In this document: positions 44,376 to 52,467 of the stretch, piece after piece
How the letters are laid out: each line of letters opens with the position of its first letter
How positions within the stretch are numbered: the first letter of the stretch is position 1
Translations under genes and position numbers: made by a program
Notes under the pieces: generated by a model
Told to the model about the DNA's origin: nothing
The model's input: only the letters and a program-made list of their open reading frames with translations
Databases searched by the model: none
Source of the DNA: Sphingomonas piscis
Lineage (GTDB): Bacteria > Pseudomonadota > Alphaproteobacteria > Sphingomonadales > Sphingomonadaceae
Assembly: GCF_011300455.1 (NCBI RefSeq)
Contig: NZ_CP049869.1
Coordinates: forward strand, 2,445,501 to 2,509,500
Length of the DNA stretch: 64,000 nucleotides
Direction of reading: 5' to 3'

Positions 44376-44399
44376 GTCCGCAATGGGTGGAAAGCGGGC
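44376..44399 (-). repeat. 24-bp palindromic repeat, single copy
   Basis: GTCCGCAATGGGTGGAAA then GCGGGC (one mismatch). The rightmost copy found. Confidence 0.75.
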
Positions 44400-44415
44400 A
44401 TTCGGGCTTTCCCAG

Positions 44416-44616
44416 CTACTCGTAGTCTATCGTTCTTACGCGCCGAATTTTGCCTTGCTCATCAACGATGATGCGGTGCGACCGTCGTTCTGCCGACTTC
44501 CAAATTTCCGCGGTCACCTTGGCGGCGTTTACAATCCGGATCGTCGCAGTTGCTTGCACCGAGTTCTTCGGAGCGCTTGCTGTCGCCGCAGCGGCAATAA
44601 GGAAGAGGAGCGACAT
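44416..44616 (-). CDS. small secreted protein, unknown
   Basis: 66 residues. Short signal peptide (MSLLFLIAAAATASA), then VQATATIRIVNAAKVTAE, WKSAERRSHRIIVDEQG and a C-terminal RRVRTIDYE. Resembles short periplasmic proteins ending in an (R)(L/T)IxFE/YE strand that are frequent in sphingomonads. A truncated relative lies at 34436-34565. Confidence 0.6.
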   Translation of the reverse strand: MSLLFLIAAAATASAPKNSVQATATIRIVNAAKVTAEIWKSAERRSHRIIVDEQGKIRRVRTIDYE

Positions 44617-44673
44617 GCTCCACGAATGACGACTGCCCAGTTTCCGTGACCCTGCACTTCGCTCCGCAGTGGA

Positions 44674-45294
44674 TCAGTTGATCTGTTGATCACCCGCAAT
44701 CAGGTCAGCGATGATTTGCATTGGCATCGCGGTCTCAAATGACACCCCGTAGTCGTTCCCATCCGACCAGCGGAGGAATGCTCTAAACTGGGGTAAGCCA
44801 GCTAGTTCGAGGATCGTATGCTCGCCAAAGGCGATTGGCTTTGTCGATCGAAGACGTGCGCCCAGCATTGATAGGTCACAGACGGTGACTGAATGCCTCG
44901 AACCGGCTGTTCGGACATTTGCCTGTAAGCCAGTTGCAACTCGTGGTGCAGACCTCCGCTTATGAGCGACCATTTTCTGGCCAATGCGTAGCAGCGTCTG
45001 AGGATTCAGTTTCTGGTCGAACTCGATGCCGGCGAGCCCGTCACGCATCCAGACGATCTTTCCATCGATCGGGTCTTCGTCACCTACGCGCAGTGCAACA
45101 GGTATCTGCAACTCGACTCGCCCGTACGGTTTGATCTGAACACCTGCAGACGAAATGTTTTTTACCAGGCAAAATATGGATCGGCCGTCTAGCTCAAGAA
45201 GTCCGATGCGCAGGACAAGCTTCTGCCGAGTTCCTGCTCGGCGGTCTGGCTGACGTTGCCGAAGAGGCACATCACTTGGTGCGATCGACATCAT
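44674..45294 (-). CDS. tandem PilZ-domain protein
   Basis: 206 residues with two PilZ modules. The first: RRAGTRQKLVLRIGLL, LVKNISSAGVQIKPYG, GKIVWMRDGLAGIEFDQKL. The second: KRRSAPRVATGLQANV, VCDLSMLGARLRS, FLRWSDGNDYGVSFE. The INxSxxG and DxSxxG motifs are kept, though only the first has a strong RxxxR. Same architecture as the protein at 4783-5484 (note VWxRDGLxGxxFDQxL in both). Soluble. Confidence 0.85.
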   Translation of the reverse strand: MMSIAPSDVPLRQRQPDRRAGTRQKLVLRIGLLELDGRSIFCLVKNISSAGVQIKPYGRVELQIPVALRVGDEDPIDGKIVWMRDGLAGIEFDQKLNPQTLLRIGQKMVAHKRRSAPRVATGLQANVRTAGSRHSVTVCDLSMLGARLRSTKPIAFGEHTILELAGLPQFRAFLRWSDGNDYGVSFETAMPMQIIADLIAGDQQIN

Positions 45295-45435
45295 TTTCGC
45301 CTCCCTTTACTAAGGAAAGCTAGAAAAGCCTGTCTTGCTTAGAAGTAGCGAGCCGGTCCGTTTCGGTCACATCAGGGCTGCTTCAGGTAAGGAGCTCTGC
45401 CGGCAGGTGTTTCACCGGCAGGGGCAAGATGCTGT

Positions 45436-45912
45436 CTAGTGGTTGCTGGAGCGACCAACCGAGCTGAAGTAACTGTGCATGGAGGCAGTTGCATGTTCCG
45501 TCAGCTCAACAAAGGTGCGTCGTGCATCGAGCGGGTCAGGATAGCGCTTCACAAGACCCTTCTGTTCGAGTGTCACCAGCCAGCGGAGAGCCGTTGTTGG
45601 CGGCACGCTTGCACCAGCACAGGCAGCCGTGACACAAACCCGACGTTGGCCGAGCCTGGCACCAAAAAGGTCCAGCAGCATGTCCCAAGCCGGGTCGGCG
45701 AAAAGGTCAGCCGGGAAATGCTCCGCACGCATCCGACGCTCGCGTAGGATCTGACGTATGTCCTGTTCGGTAATTGCGGTTGGCTGGCACGCCTTCACAG
45801 GTTCGGGAGCGGCGATGCTGTCCACACTGTCCAGCGCCCCGTAGAGCTTCTCACGGATAAAGTCTGCGTCGAAGGTTTGAGAGTTCAAAAACGAACGCGA
45901 CGTGTGGTGCAC
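45436..45912 (-). CDS. winged-helix (MarR-like) regulator, family A member 4
   Basis: 158 residues with a GTG start at 45912, five bases after GGAGG. RRMRAEHFPADLFADPAWDMLLDLF, CAGASVPPTTALRWLVTLEQKGLVKRY and DARRTFVELTEHA are the family blocks, closest to member 2. Divergent from the family B small gene at 46092. Confidence 0.85.
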   Translation of the reverse strand: MHHTSRSFLNSQTFDADFIREKLYGALDSVDSIAAPEPVKACQPTAITEQDIRQILRERRMRAEHFPADLFADPAWDMLLDLFGARLGQRRVCVTAACAGASVPPTTALRWLVTLEQKGLVKRYPDPLDARRTFVELTEHATASMHSYFSSVGRSSNH

Positions 45913-46091
45913 TTAAACCTCCTATTCCGAAGGGTTCAGATCCGACCTGGAGAAACTTTCACCTCAGGGTTAACAACTTCTTACGAAACTTTTCACAATG
46001 GGCATATTCGGGTAGAACATACCCGAAGGGCCTGTTGCTACGGCCGCTACCGTGAGTTGAAACACGCGAAACTTTGCTCGGGGTTACGACG

Positions 46092-46304
46092 ATGAACGGT
46101 GAGAACAGCGACAGCGCTGGGCTGTGCGCGAAAGCCTTGCGGCTAATGAAGCGCGGTTTAGAAATGCTCGACAGGGCGAATGCACCTGCTGACATTGGAG
46201 CTACGTTGGATCTCGCAGTCTGCCGCCTCGAAGAGCATCTGCAAGGGCATCAAAGCATTGAAACTCGGACTAGTCGCCAGACTGAGCAAGGTGGCCATCA
46301 TTGA
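46092..46304 (+). CDS. small helical protein, family B member 4
   Basis: 70 residues. KALRLMKRGLEMLDRANAPADIGATLDLAVCRLEEHLQG fits the family pattern residue for residue; the tail is polar and His-ending. Divergently paired with winged-helix member 4, starts 179 bases apart, the same geometry as the 35-kb pair. Confidence 0.75.
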   Translation: MNGENSDSAGLCAKALRLMKRGLEMLDRANAPADIGATLDLAVCRLEEHLQGHQSIETRTSRQTEQGGHH

Positions 46305-46498
46305 GTATCGGTGCTGGTAAGCAGGCTAACGCCGAGCGGATACAGCACCTCAGAGTTCTGGGCGAAGGTCTGCTGGTCATCTACGTTTAACTTTGCGGAT
46401 TACCGACGGCAGGCGCCGGGGTTCTTCTCGCATGCAAGCCATCATTAGCGGTTTGAACCGCCTGAAAACCGCTTGGTGATCCGAACGGCGGCACTGAC

Positions 46499-46840
46499 TT
46501 ATGAGCGGTTCCTAACCGACGGTTTGAAGTGCGGCGACCTTTTCGCAAACTCCTCCGCCAGCTCTGCCATGCAGATGCCGTGCTTTCGTTCGAACGCCGG
46601 TTCACCGATCCGGTGCTGCTCCATGTGGTGGTCGGGGCAGAGGCTAATCACCCATCGGTCGGAGGGCTTGAGCGCCGTGCCGCCGTCGGTGCCGCGGCGC
46701 ACGTGAGCACATTCGCAGGGGTGGTTGGCGCAGCCCGGGACCGAGCAGGCGTGATGGCGAACCCAGGCGCGGTGAGCGGGGCAGGAGCGCTCGGGTGATG
46801 GCGCCCTGATGCGCTTAATGTAGCGGGGCAGCCGGGCCAT
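46499..46840 (-). CDS. phage-type HNH-like endonuclease (DUF968-like)
   Basis: 113 residues from the ATG at 46840; the frame is open further but overlaps ERF. A zinc/HNH-like core: HRAWVRHHACSVPGC, CECAHVRRGTDGGTALKPSD, WVISLCPDHHMEQHRIGE. Two CxxxxC/CxxH pairs and the DHHxEQH motif match small HNH proteins found in phage recombination cassettes. It is the last gene of a three-gene unit with ERF and YqaJ proteins. Confidence 0.8.
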   Translation of the reverse strand: MARLPRYIKRIRAPSPERSCPAHRAWVRHHACSVPGCANHPCECAHVRRGTDGGTALKPSDRWVISLCPDHHMEQHRIGEPAFERKHGICMAELAEEFAKRSPHFKPSVRNRS

Positions 46841-47600
46841 TGGCCTTGCTCGTCCTAGGGGTAGATGGGGTGATCCGTGCTTTACGTGTACGCGAGGAGC
46901 GGCGTTCGGACGTTTTGGGCTTCGGCTCAGTGGACCCGACGTTGCTCCGGCGTGCTGCAAAGGCCTGGCCAAGCTCGGTATAGAGCTCGGGCCATGCTCG
47001 GCTGAGCCGCCGCAGCAGCGGCCGATGCGTATGTTGCAGCCGCTCCAGTGCCTCGATGCTCTCGCAGCTGGCGATCAGCGCCGTGATGTCCGCTGACCAT
47101 TGCTGCCAGCCCTGCGGCGGCTCAGTGTCGTTGATGGTTGCTGCCGCGCTGGTTGCAGCTGCGCCGTTCAGCCTTGGCGAGCTTGCGTCCGCATCCTCCA
47201 TTCCGGCCACCGGCACGCAGAACGTCTGCAGCATGGCGGCCTTGTAGGCAGCGGTGAGCGCCTTGGGCGTGGCCTTGTCGCTGCGGTCGAGGGCCTCGCC
47301 ATAGACCTCCACGGTGTGGCTTGAGCCATCCTCCGGGCTGACCAGGTCATAGGCAACCTTCAACGTGACGTTGGTGAGGAGGTCATCGCCTTGCCGGCGC
47401 TCGGCCGAGCTGCGCTCAAGCACCCGGGGGAGGATGCACAGCTTGCGCACGGCAAGGATCGGCGCCAGCCGGTTCATCAGCTGGTCGATCGAGCGATAGC
47501 CATAGCCATCGTCGGTGTTGATCATCGACTTGGCCAGCCCGAGGTTGGCAAGATCGGCAGCAACGCCGCTGATCGCCTGGTACACGAGGGCCCCGCTCAC
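46815..47600 (-). CDS. ERF-family single-strand annealing protein
   Basis: 261 residues. Core at about 1-130: GVAADLANLGLAKSMIN, YGYRSIDQLMNRLAPILAVRKLCILP, DVVSPEDGSSHTVEVYGEALDRSDKATPKALTAAYKAAMLQTFCVPV (the substitution YGEALDRSDKATPKA is a family hallmark). The C-terminal part is basic and low-complexity. Anneals homologous single strands, as in phage P22 Erf. Starts within the yqaJ stop (4-base overlap). Confidence 0.88.
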   Translation of the reverse strand: MSGALVYQAISGVAADLANLGLAKSMINTDDGYGYRSIDQLMNRLAPILAVRKLCILPRVLERSSAERRQGDDLLTNVTLKVAYDLVSPEDGSSHTVEVYGEALDRSDKATPKALTAAYKAAMLQTFCVPVAGMEDADASSPRLNGAAATSAAATINDTEPPQGWQQWSADITALIASCESIEALERLQHTHRPLLRRLSRAWPELYTELGQAFAARRSNVGSTEPKPKTSERRSSRTRKARITPSTPRTSKANGPAAPLH

Positions 47601-48502
47601 GGCACAAGCTCGCGGATGGTCAGCGCACCGGCCTTCGATCGCTTCGCTTCAACACCATGGCCGAACGCTCGTCCGACATCGTCATCAACCATGCCCTTGA
47701 TCGCGGATGCAGCTTCTCCGAACAGCCTCGCAGCGGTCCTGTGCTGCAGCCAGTCGTCGGCTGCCGCTGCCCAGGCATTGTTGCCCTGGAGGCAGATCTC
47801 GCGGGAGCCGAACACGCGTGGCGGCGGGGGAGGGGCGACCACCACCGGCGGCGTGCCATCCACCACCGCGCTCCAGAACGCTTCTTCTGCCTCAAGCAGA
47901 TCGAGCTGGTAGAGCCAGTCGGCGGCAACCTCCATCACCTCGTGCTTGTGGTTTCCGTAGATGACCGACAGGATCGCACGGTCGACCCTTGCGATCGCCA
48001 TGTTGTGCTGGAGCTGGGGCATGTAGCGCTCCAGCACCTCCTCGCCCTTCACGAACGCGCCCGTGTGCTTGGCCTCCCACACGGCGCCCGTTCGCTCCAC
48101 CAGCCCATCCAGCGTGCAGGTGCGCCAGCCATAGGTCGGGCAGGTCATGGTCATGCCGGCAAACACGACCCGCTCGCCGCTGACCTGCTCATACCATTGC
48201 CGGTTGAACGGCTCGGTCCAGCAGCCAAGCATCACCGGCAGCTTGGCACTGAGGTCCTCAGGCTCGCGCTGACCGGTCTTCTGCTCCCACAGCTCCAGAA
48301 CACGCTTCGGATCGCCCGACAGGATGATGTTGGCATCCGAGCCGCCGATGCTCTCGCGCCTCGCTGCAAGCTGGCCCGGGGACAAGCCCAAGGAGCCAAG
48401 CATTGGCCAGTGGGCCGATACAGGCTGCTCAGCCGCGGCCAGGTCGAACGATTGCTGTGGATCAGGCTCGCGGATCGCGGATCCAGGTGACTGCGTGATC
48501 AT
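47597..48502 (-). CDS. YqaJ-type viral recombinase (lambda-Exo-like nuclease)
   Basis: 301 residues. Nuclease landmarks: RRESIGGSDANIIL, LGCWTEPFNRQWYEQVSG, CTLDGLV (catalytic Asp), VWEAKHTG (ExK) and YMPQLQHNMAI. It resects double-stranded ends to give the single strands used by the ERF partner. The HNH-ERF-YqaJ trio is a phage-like recombineering cassette without any structural, integrase or lysis gene beside it. Confidence 0.9.
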   Translation of the reverse strand: MITQSPGSAIREPDPQQSFDLAAAEQPVSAHWPMLGSLGLSPGQLAARRESIGGSDANIILSGDPKRVLELWEQKTGQREPEDLSAKLPVMLGCWTEPFNRQWYEQVSGERVVFAGMTMTCPTYGWRTCTLDGLVERTGAVWEAKHTGAFVKGEEVLERYMPQLQHNMAIARVDRAILSVIYGNHKHEVMEVAADWLYQLDLLEAEEAFWSAVVDGTPPVVVAPPPPPRVFGSREICLQGNNAWAAAADDWLQHRTAARLFGEAASAIKGMVDDDVGRAFGHGVEAKRSKAGALTIRELVP

Positions 48503-48620
48503 GTAGGTTGCTCCCTCTACTGCGTGGGAGCTGGGTGATTGCTCTGGTTCTTAGACACATCCACCAGAACATCGAACAGTGTCTGATGTTGGCCAGTGAA
48601 TGTCGGGGATAAGTCCGGGC
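48503..48620 (-). promoter_or_regulatory. conserved upstream region of the YqaJ-ERF-HNH unit
   Basis: About 115 bases directly before the yqaJ start are nearly identical to 34115-34225. They contain CTCCC-n10-GGGAG and ACATC-n11-GATGT inverted repeats, the latter within AGAACATCGAACAGT. Conservation between an active copy and a scar suggests a promoter-operator or an element end. The remaining bases to 48900 hold no gene I can support. Confidence 0.5.
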
Positions 48621-49042
48621 AAAAACGACCACGTCTCGACGATTAAACCATGCGCCGTCCCCTCGTCGAACTCGAAGCTGGACTTTGGGGCTTTAAAGCA
48701 GATTGTCAGTTTGAACATCCGCTTACACTCATTAACACTCTTCGCGTCCGTGATCCCATTGCCGCTCGTGCCATCAAGTGGGGCTGCTGCCGACAGCTGT
48801 TCGAAGCAGAGATGGGACGGCGCTGAGGCGTAGCCGCCATTTGAAGAAACCACCGAACGCTACGGGAAGGTGAGTGAATAATCTCCGTTCGCGATAGGTA
48901 CCAAGAAGGTAAAATGCCTTGTTTCACCTTGCACCGGGTCCGTCTTGACACCGAAGCCTCGCTTAGCTCTCAAGCATTGCAGGCTTGTTGCCTCGCTAGG
49001 ATAGAAGCGCCCGTCGCCCTCATATGGAACTTTTCGAACGAC

Positions 49043-50029
49043 ATGGCACGATTGTACGGTAAACAAAGGCGTATCCTGGTCACGGGTGGAGCGGGGTTTC
49101 TAGGTTCACACCTTTGCGAAAGGTTGTTGGACCAGGAGCATGACGTTCTCTGCGTGGACAATCTATTCACTGGCACAAAACGCAATATACAGCATTTGCT
49201 GAGCCATCCCAATTTCGAGTTTATGCGTCACGACGTGACTTTCCCGCTCTACGTCGAGGTGGACGAAATATACAATTTGGCCTGTCCGGCCTCGCCCGTC
49301 CACTACCAGCATGATCCTGTTCAAACCACGAAGACCAGTGTTCATGGCGCCATAAACATGTTGGGGCTTGCCAAGCGCATTGGGGCAAAGATCCTCCAGG
49401 CTTCGACCAGCGAGGTGTACGGCGACCCTGCGATTCACCCGCAGACGGAAGACTACTGGGGCCACGTCAATCCAATCGGCGTTAGGTCCTGCTACGATGA
49501 AGGCAAACGCTGCGCAGAAACGCTGTTCTTCGATTATCACCGCCAGCATAGAACGCGGATCAAGGTCGCGCGGATCTTCAACACGTATGGGCCGCGGATG
49601 CACCCGGATGACGGTCGGGTTGTATCAAACTTTGTTATGCAGGCACTGCAAGCGCGACCCATATCGATCTATGGTGATGGTGCCCAAACTCGAAGTTTCT
49701 GCTTTGTAGACGATCTTGTGGACGGCCTCATGCGCCTGATGGACAGTGCCGATGAGGTCACCGGCCCTATCAATCTTGGCAACCCTACAGAGTTCACCAT
49801 GATGCAACTCGCACAGCAGGTTGGCATAGCTGCCAACGTTCAGGTTGCGATCGCCCATCGACCATTGCCTCCGGACGACCCGAAACAGCGTAAGCCTGAC
49901 ATCAGCAAGGCGTTGGAATTGCTTGGCTGGAAGCCAACAATCAACCTTGCCGAAGGCTTGGCCAAAACCGTCGCATATTTCCGCGCAATAGAAAATTTGA
50001 ATGCCCCAGAAGGTCGCACGGGGATTTGA
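49043..50029 (+). CDS. UDP-glucuronate decarboxylase (UDP-xylose synthase)
   Basis: 328 residues from the ATG at 49043; an in-frame ATG at 48914 with a fair ribosome site would add 43 unusual residues. Extended [46 protein letters not shown], the catalytic [13 protein letters not shown] (YxxxK) and [11 protein letters not shown]. The ACPASPxHYQ and SCYDEGKR motifs are diagnostic of UXS rather than 4-epimerases. It converts UDP-GlcA to UDP-xylose for surface glycans. Its AT-richer sequence and neighbours suggest horizontal acquisition. Confidence 0.9.
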   Translation: MARLYGKQRRILVTGGAGFLGSHLCERLLDQEHDVLCVDNLFTGTKRNIQHLLSHPNFEFMRHDVTFPLYVEVDEIYNLACPASPVHYQHDPVQTTKTSVHGAINMLGLAKRIGAKILQASTSEVYGDPAIHPQTEDYWGHVNPIGVRSCYDEGKRCAETLFFDYHRQHRTRIKVARIFNTYGPRMHPDDGRVVSNFVMQALQARPISIYGDGAQTRSFCFVDDLVDGLMRLMDSADEVTGPINLGNPTEFTMMQLAQQVGIAANVQVAIAHRPLPPDDPKQRKPDISKALELLGWKPTINLAEGLAKTVAYFRAIENLNAPEGRTGI

Positions 50030-50125
50030 CCGGGTCTTCGGCGCTTACCGGAGCGCGGCAAGGTTCAGAAAGCTGCACCACAGCCGGCAGCTTTCTGGAG
50101 AGCCGCCAGCTCCTAGGGACATGAC

Positions 50126-50635
50126 ATGATCCGCGTAGCAACTTTGGCAATTCCCATCTTGGCGGGCATCCAAGCGACCACCGCGGGAGCGCGCTCCGCC
50201 ACTAGCCTGGAGCGTTTGCTTGCCGCGCACAATGCTGAGCGGGCGCGCGTCGGCGCCCCGCCTTTGCGATGGGACATGCGCTTGGCCCAAGCTGCCGGCA
50301 GCTACGGTCCCGTCCTCGCTCGGCTAGGTCGTCTCCAACACTCTCCCAAGGCGAGCCGTCCCGGTCAGCGCGAGAATTTGTGGATGGGAACTCGGGGAGC
50401 CTTCTCCCCCGAGCAGATGGTCGGCACCTGGATCTCGGAGCGGCGTTACTTTCGGCCGGGTGTGTTCCCGAACGTGAGCAGTACCGGCAACTGGTATCAC
50501 GTCGGGCATTATTCCCAACTCGTCTGGCGCACCACGACGCATGTCGGCTGTGCCATCTACTCGTCGCGAACAACGGACTATCTCATCTGTCGTTATTCCC
50601 CGCCCGGCAACATCGACGGCAGGTTGGTGCCGTAG
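50126..50635 (+). CDS. secreted CAP (SCP/PR1-like) domain protein
   Basis: 169 residues. Signal peptide at 1-24 (IPILAGIQATTAGA), then the CAP domain: LLAAHNAERARVGAPPLRWDMRLAQAAGSYG, QRENLWMGTRG, WISERRYF, TGNWYHVGHYSQLVWRTTTHVGCAI and YLICRYSPPGNIDG. The His/Glu tetrad of CAP proteins appears present (H in HYSQLVW and QHSP; E in QREN and SERR). Function unknown in bacteria. Confidence 0.9.
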   Translation: MIRVATLAIPILAGIQATTAGARSATSLERLLAAHNAERARVGAPPLRWDMRLAQAAGSYGPVLARLGRLQHSPKASRPGQRENLWMGTRGAFSPEQMVGTWISERRYFRPGVFPNVSSTGNWYHVGHYSQLVWRTTTHVGCAIYSSRTTDYLICRYSPPGNIDGRLVP

Positions 50636-50887
50636 ATCCTGCCCTTCAATCCCTAGCTACCGGCTTAACTAGCGCTCTATTAGCCACACGGGGTGTTGGT
50701 TTTTCGACGATAGCTCTGTCAGTTCTTGTTAAGACTGCAAGGCGCATTTATAGGGCCGCTTGAATTGGCTGCTTTCCGTCTAAGTGACGGGAATCAGGAC
50801 ATTTCGCCTCCGGCTGAAACGGTCGTCCGGCACAGCCGGCGACGGCAATCCAACTGCATCGGGGGATGCAGCGACGGGGAGGGAAAT

Positions 50888-51346
50888 ATGGCGACTGCGT
50901 TAGCCGACTTCTACAGTGAAGAGCCGTTCGATCGGCTAATCCTTCCGGATGGCTACCAGCCTTCCGAAACGGAAGACTTCATGTGCGCCCGTCACCGGGC
51001 TTATTTCCTGCGAAAGCTGAAGGCCTGGAAGGAAGCGATCATCGAAGAGTCGCGCCAGACCATGGCGCAGCTTCAGGTCGACTCCCTTCGCGAGCCGGAC
51101 CTCGCCGACCGCGCATCAAGCGAGACCGACTGGTCGATCGAACTTCGCACCAGGGACCGCCAGCGCAAGCTGATCGCCAAGATCGATTCAGCCATCCGTC
51201 GCTTATACGACGGTGAATTTGGCTATTGCGACGTCACAGGCGAGCCGATCTCGCTAGGTCGCCTCGAGGCACGGCCGATCGCGACCATGACGCTCGAGGC
51301 CCAGGAGAAGCATGAGCGGACCGAGAAGGTCTCTCGCGACGACTGA
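50888..51346 (+). CDS. dksA: RNA polymerase-binding transcription factor DksA (single-Cys type)
   Basis: 152 residues; the ATG at 50888 is behind GACGGGGAGGGAA. Coiled coil at about 35-105 (FLRKLKAWKEAIIEESRQT, ... RDRQRKLIAKIDSAIRRL) with Asp-containing tip (LREPDLADRASSETDWS), then the zinc-finger region GEFGYCDVTGEPISLGRLEARPIATMTLEAQEKHE. Only one of the four canonical Cys remains, as usual in alphaproteobacteria. It works with ppGpp to redirect transcription. Confidence 0.94.
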   Translation: MATALADFYSEEPFDRLILPDGYQPSETEDFMCARHRAYFLRKLKAWKEAIIEESRQTMAQLQVDSLREPDLADRASSETDWSIELRTRDRQRKLIAKIDSAIRRLYDGEFGYCDVTGEPISLGRLEARPIATMTLEAQEKHERTEKVSRDD

Positions 51347-51360
51347 CCTGAGGGCGCGGC

Positions 51361-51525
51361 CTAGTGGCCGACCAGCTCGTCCTTCAATCGAAGCTTTTCT
51401 TTCTTGAGGCGATGAAGAAGGGACGTGTCGGGTTGGGGGCGATGCTCCTCTTCCGAGATGATCGATTGAAGCGCCGCGTGTTTCGAAGTCAGAGCGTCGG
51501 CATGAGCCTTGTTCATCCGTGCCAT
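51361..51525 (-). CDS. DUF465 (YdcH) family protein 1
   Basis: 54 residues: HADALTSKHAALQSIISEEEH, then SLLHRLKKEKLRLKDEL. A short helical hairpin, the DUF465 hallmark (KKxKLxLKDE). It overlaps nothing and faces dksA tail to tail. Function unknown. A second member lies divergently at 51687. Confidence 0.85.
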   Translation of the reverse strand: MARMNKAHADALTSKHAALQSIISEEEHRPQPDTSLLHRLKKEKLRLKDELVGH

Positions 51526-51686
51526 CCTTTCTTGAACCCAGGTGATAGCCTCCGCAGTAAATCACCATCCGGGGCCCTTGTCTTTCCCCCAGTTCGTCCG
51601 TCTGGCCCCTTTCGGGCGCACCTCATCGCTGGCCTGCCGCAATGGTTGGGCTTCGCGTCAACTTCGGCTAAGGCCAGGCCGGAAGC

Positions 51687-51878
51687 ATGAACGACGACCA
51701 TTCCAGCCTAGAACAGATGAAGCAGGAGCATCGCCGGTTGGATGATCAGATCCGGGCGCTCACGGAGTCGGGCGATGGAGATCAGCTGGAGCTTGCACGC
51801 CTGAAGAAGCGCAAGCTGCGCTTGAAGGACGAGATACAGTTGATCATGGACGCCAGCGTTCCCGACATCATCGCCTGA
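51687..51878 (+). CDS. DUF465 (YdcH) family protein 2
   Basis: 63 residues: MKQEHRRLDDQIRALTESG, LELARLKKRKLRLKDEIQLI. Typical YdcH. Such divergent DUF465 pairs next to DUF1465 and dksA are a recurring alphaproteobacterial neighbourhood; role unknown. Confidence 0.88.
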   Translation: MNDDHSSLEQMKQEHRRLDDQIRALTESGDGDQLELARLKKRKLRLKDEIQLIMDASVPDIIA

Positions 51879-51879
51879 C

Positions 51880-51897
51880 CGTCCCGCTTCGGGACGC
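51880..51897 (+). terminator. candidate hairpin after DUF465 gene 2
   Basis: CGTCCCG and CGGGACG pair around a 3-base loop right after the stop at 51878. The following bases are only moderately T-rich (CTTCTTCTCCTTTC), so termination is uncertain. Confidence 0.45.
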
Positions 51898-51953
51898 CTG
51901 AGCCGTCTTCTTCTCCTTTCGGGACGTTCGCTCGTTTGCAGGCTGGAACGAAC

Positions 51954-52457
51954 ATGGCATTCTCACCTGAGGATATGGACGAATCAGACGAACCTTCGCC
52001 GCCGGAAGTCCGGATCGCGCCGCGGCTCATCGACAGCCTCTACACCGAGGCGTTGGTGCTGGCCGACGAGGCGCGTTCCTATTTCGATGAGGCCGGGCGC
52101 GACGAGCGGAACCAGCTGGAGCCGTTCGCGCGGGTCGGATTTGCTTGCGAGTCGCTGAAGGTGACGACGAGGATCATGCACATCGTTGCCTGGTTGCTGA
52201 CCCAGAAGGCGGTGGAATCGGGTGAGATCGGCCGCGGCGATGGGCGTCGTCCGGAGCGTCGCCTGGGCAATGCGCAGGACAGCGATCCCGAGGTGGTGAA
52301 GCAGTTGCCTGAAACCGCCCGCAAGCTGATCGACAACAGCACCGATCTCTATGCGCGGGTGCGTCGGCTGGACGAGGGCGTGGTGGCGGATGAGCCCGTT
52401 CAGAGCCCGGCGCGCGCCCTAATGGGCCGGCTGGAGCGGGGCCTGCTCCAGGGCTGA
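51954..52457 (+). CDS. DUF1465 family protein
   Basis: 167 residues from the ATG at 51954 (a TTG six codons upstream is possible). RLIDSLYTEALVLADEARSYFDE, FACESLKVTTRIMHIVAWLLTQKAVESGE and LPETARKLIDNSTDLYARVRRLDE match the alphaproteobacterial DUF1465 family, all-helical, cytoplasmic, probably a regulatory protein. Convergent with the UDP-glucuronate epimerase gene. Confidence 0.9.
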   Translation: MAFSPEDMDESDEPSPPEVRIAPRLIDSLYTEALVLADEARSYFDEAGRDERNQLEPFARVGFACESLKVTTRIMHIVAWLLTQKAVESGEIGRGDGRRPERRLGNAQDSDPEVVKQLPETARKLIDNSTDLYARVRRLDEGVVADEPVQSPARALMGRLERGLLQG

Positions 52458-52467
52458 TCATCAGGCC

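Noticed and set aside
26028..44399. 24-bp repeats as a CRISPR array
   Set aside because: Copies are scattered over 18 kb between genes, at most two together, with an 11-base linker rather than unique spacers; no cas genes.
27864..46304. Reading the regulator and small-protein pairs as toxin-antitoxin modules
   Set aside because: The pairs are not cotranscribed (divergent or convergent), neither partner resembles a known toxin, and the regulators have a MarR-like rather than antitoxin fold.
46499..48502. Calling this a prophage
   Set aside because: Only three recombination genes; no integrase, attachment sites, structural, replication or lysis genes on either side.
48551..48853. 100-codon minus-strand frame upstream of yqaJ
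   Set aside because: Its end lies in the conserved upstream region that also occurs at 34 kb, where the frame is not kept; no homologue recognised.
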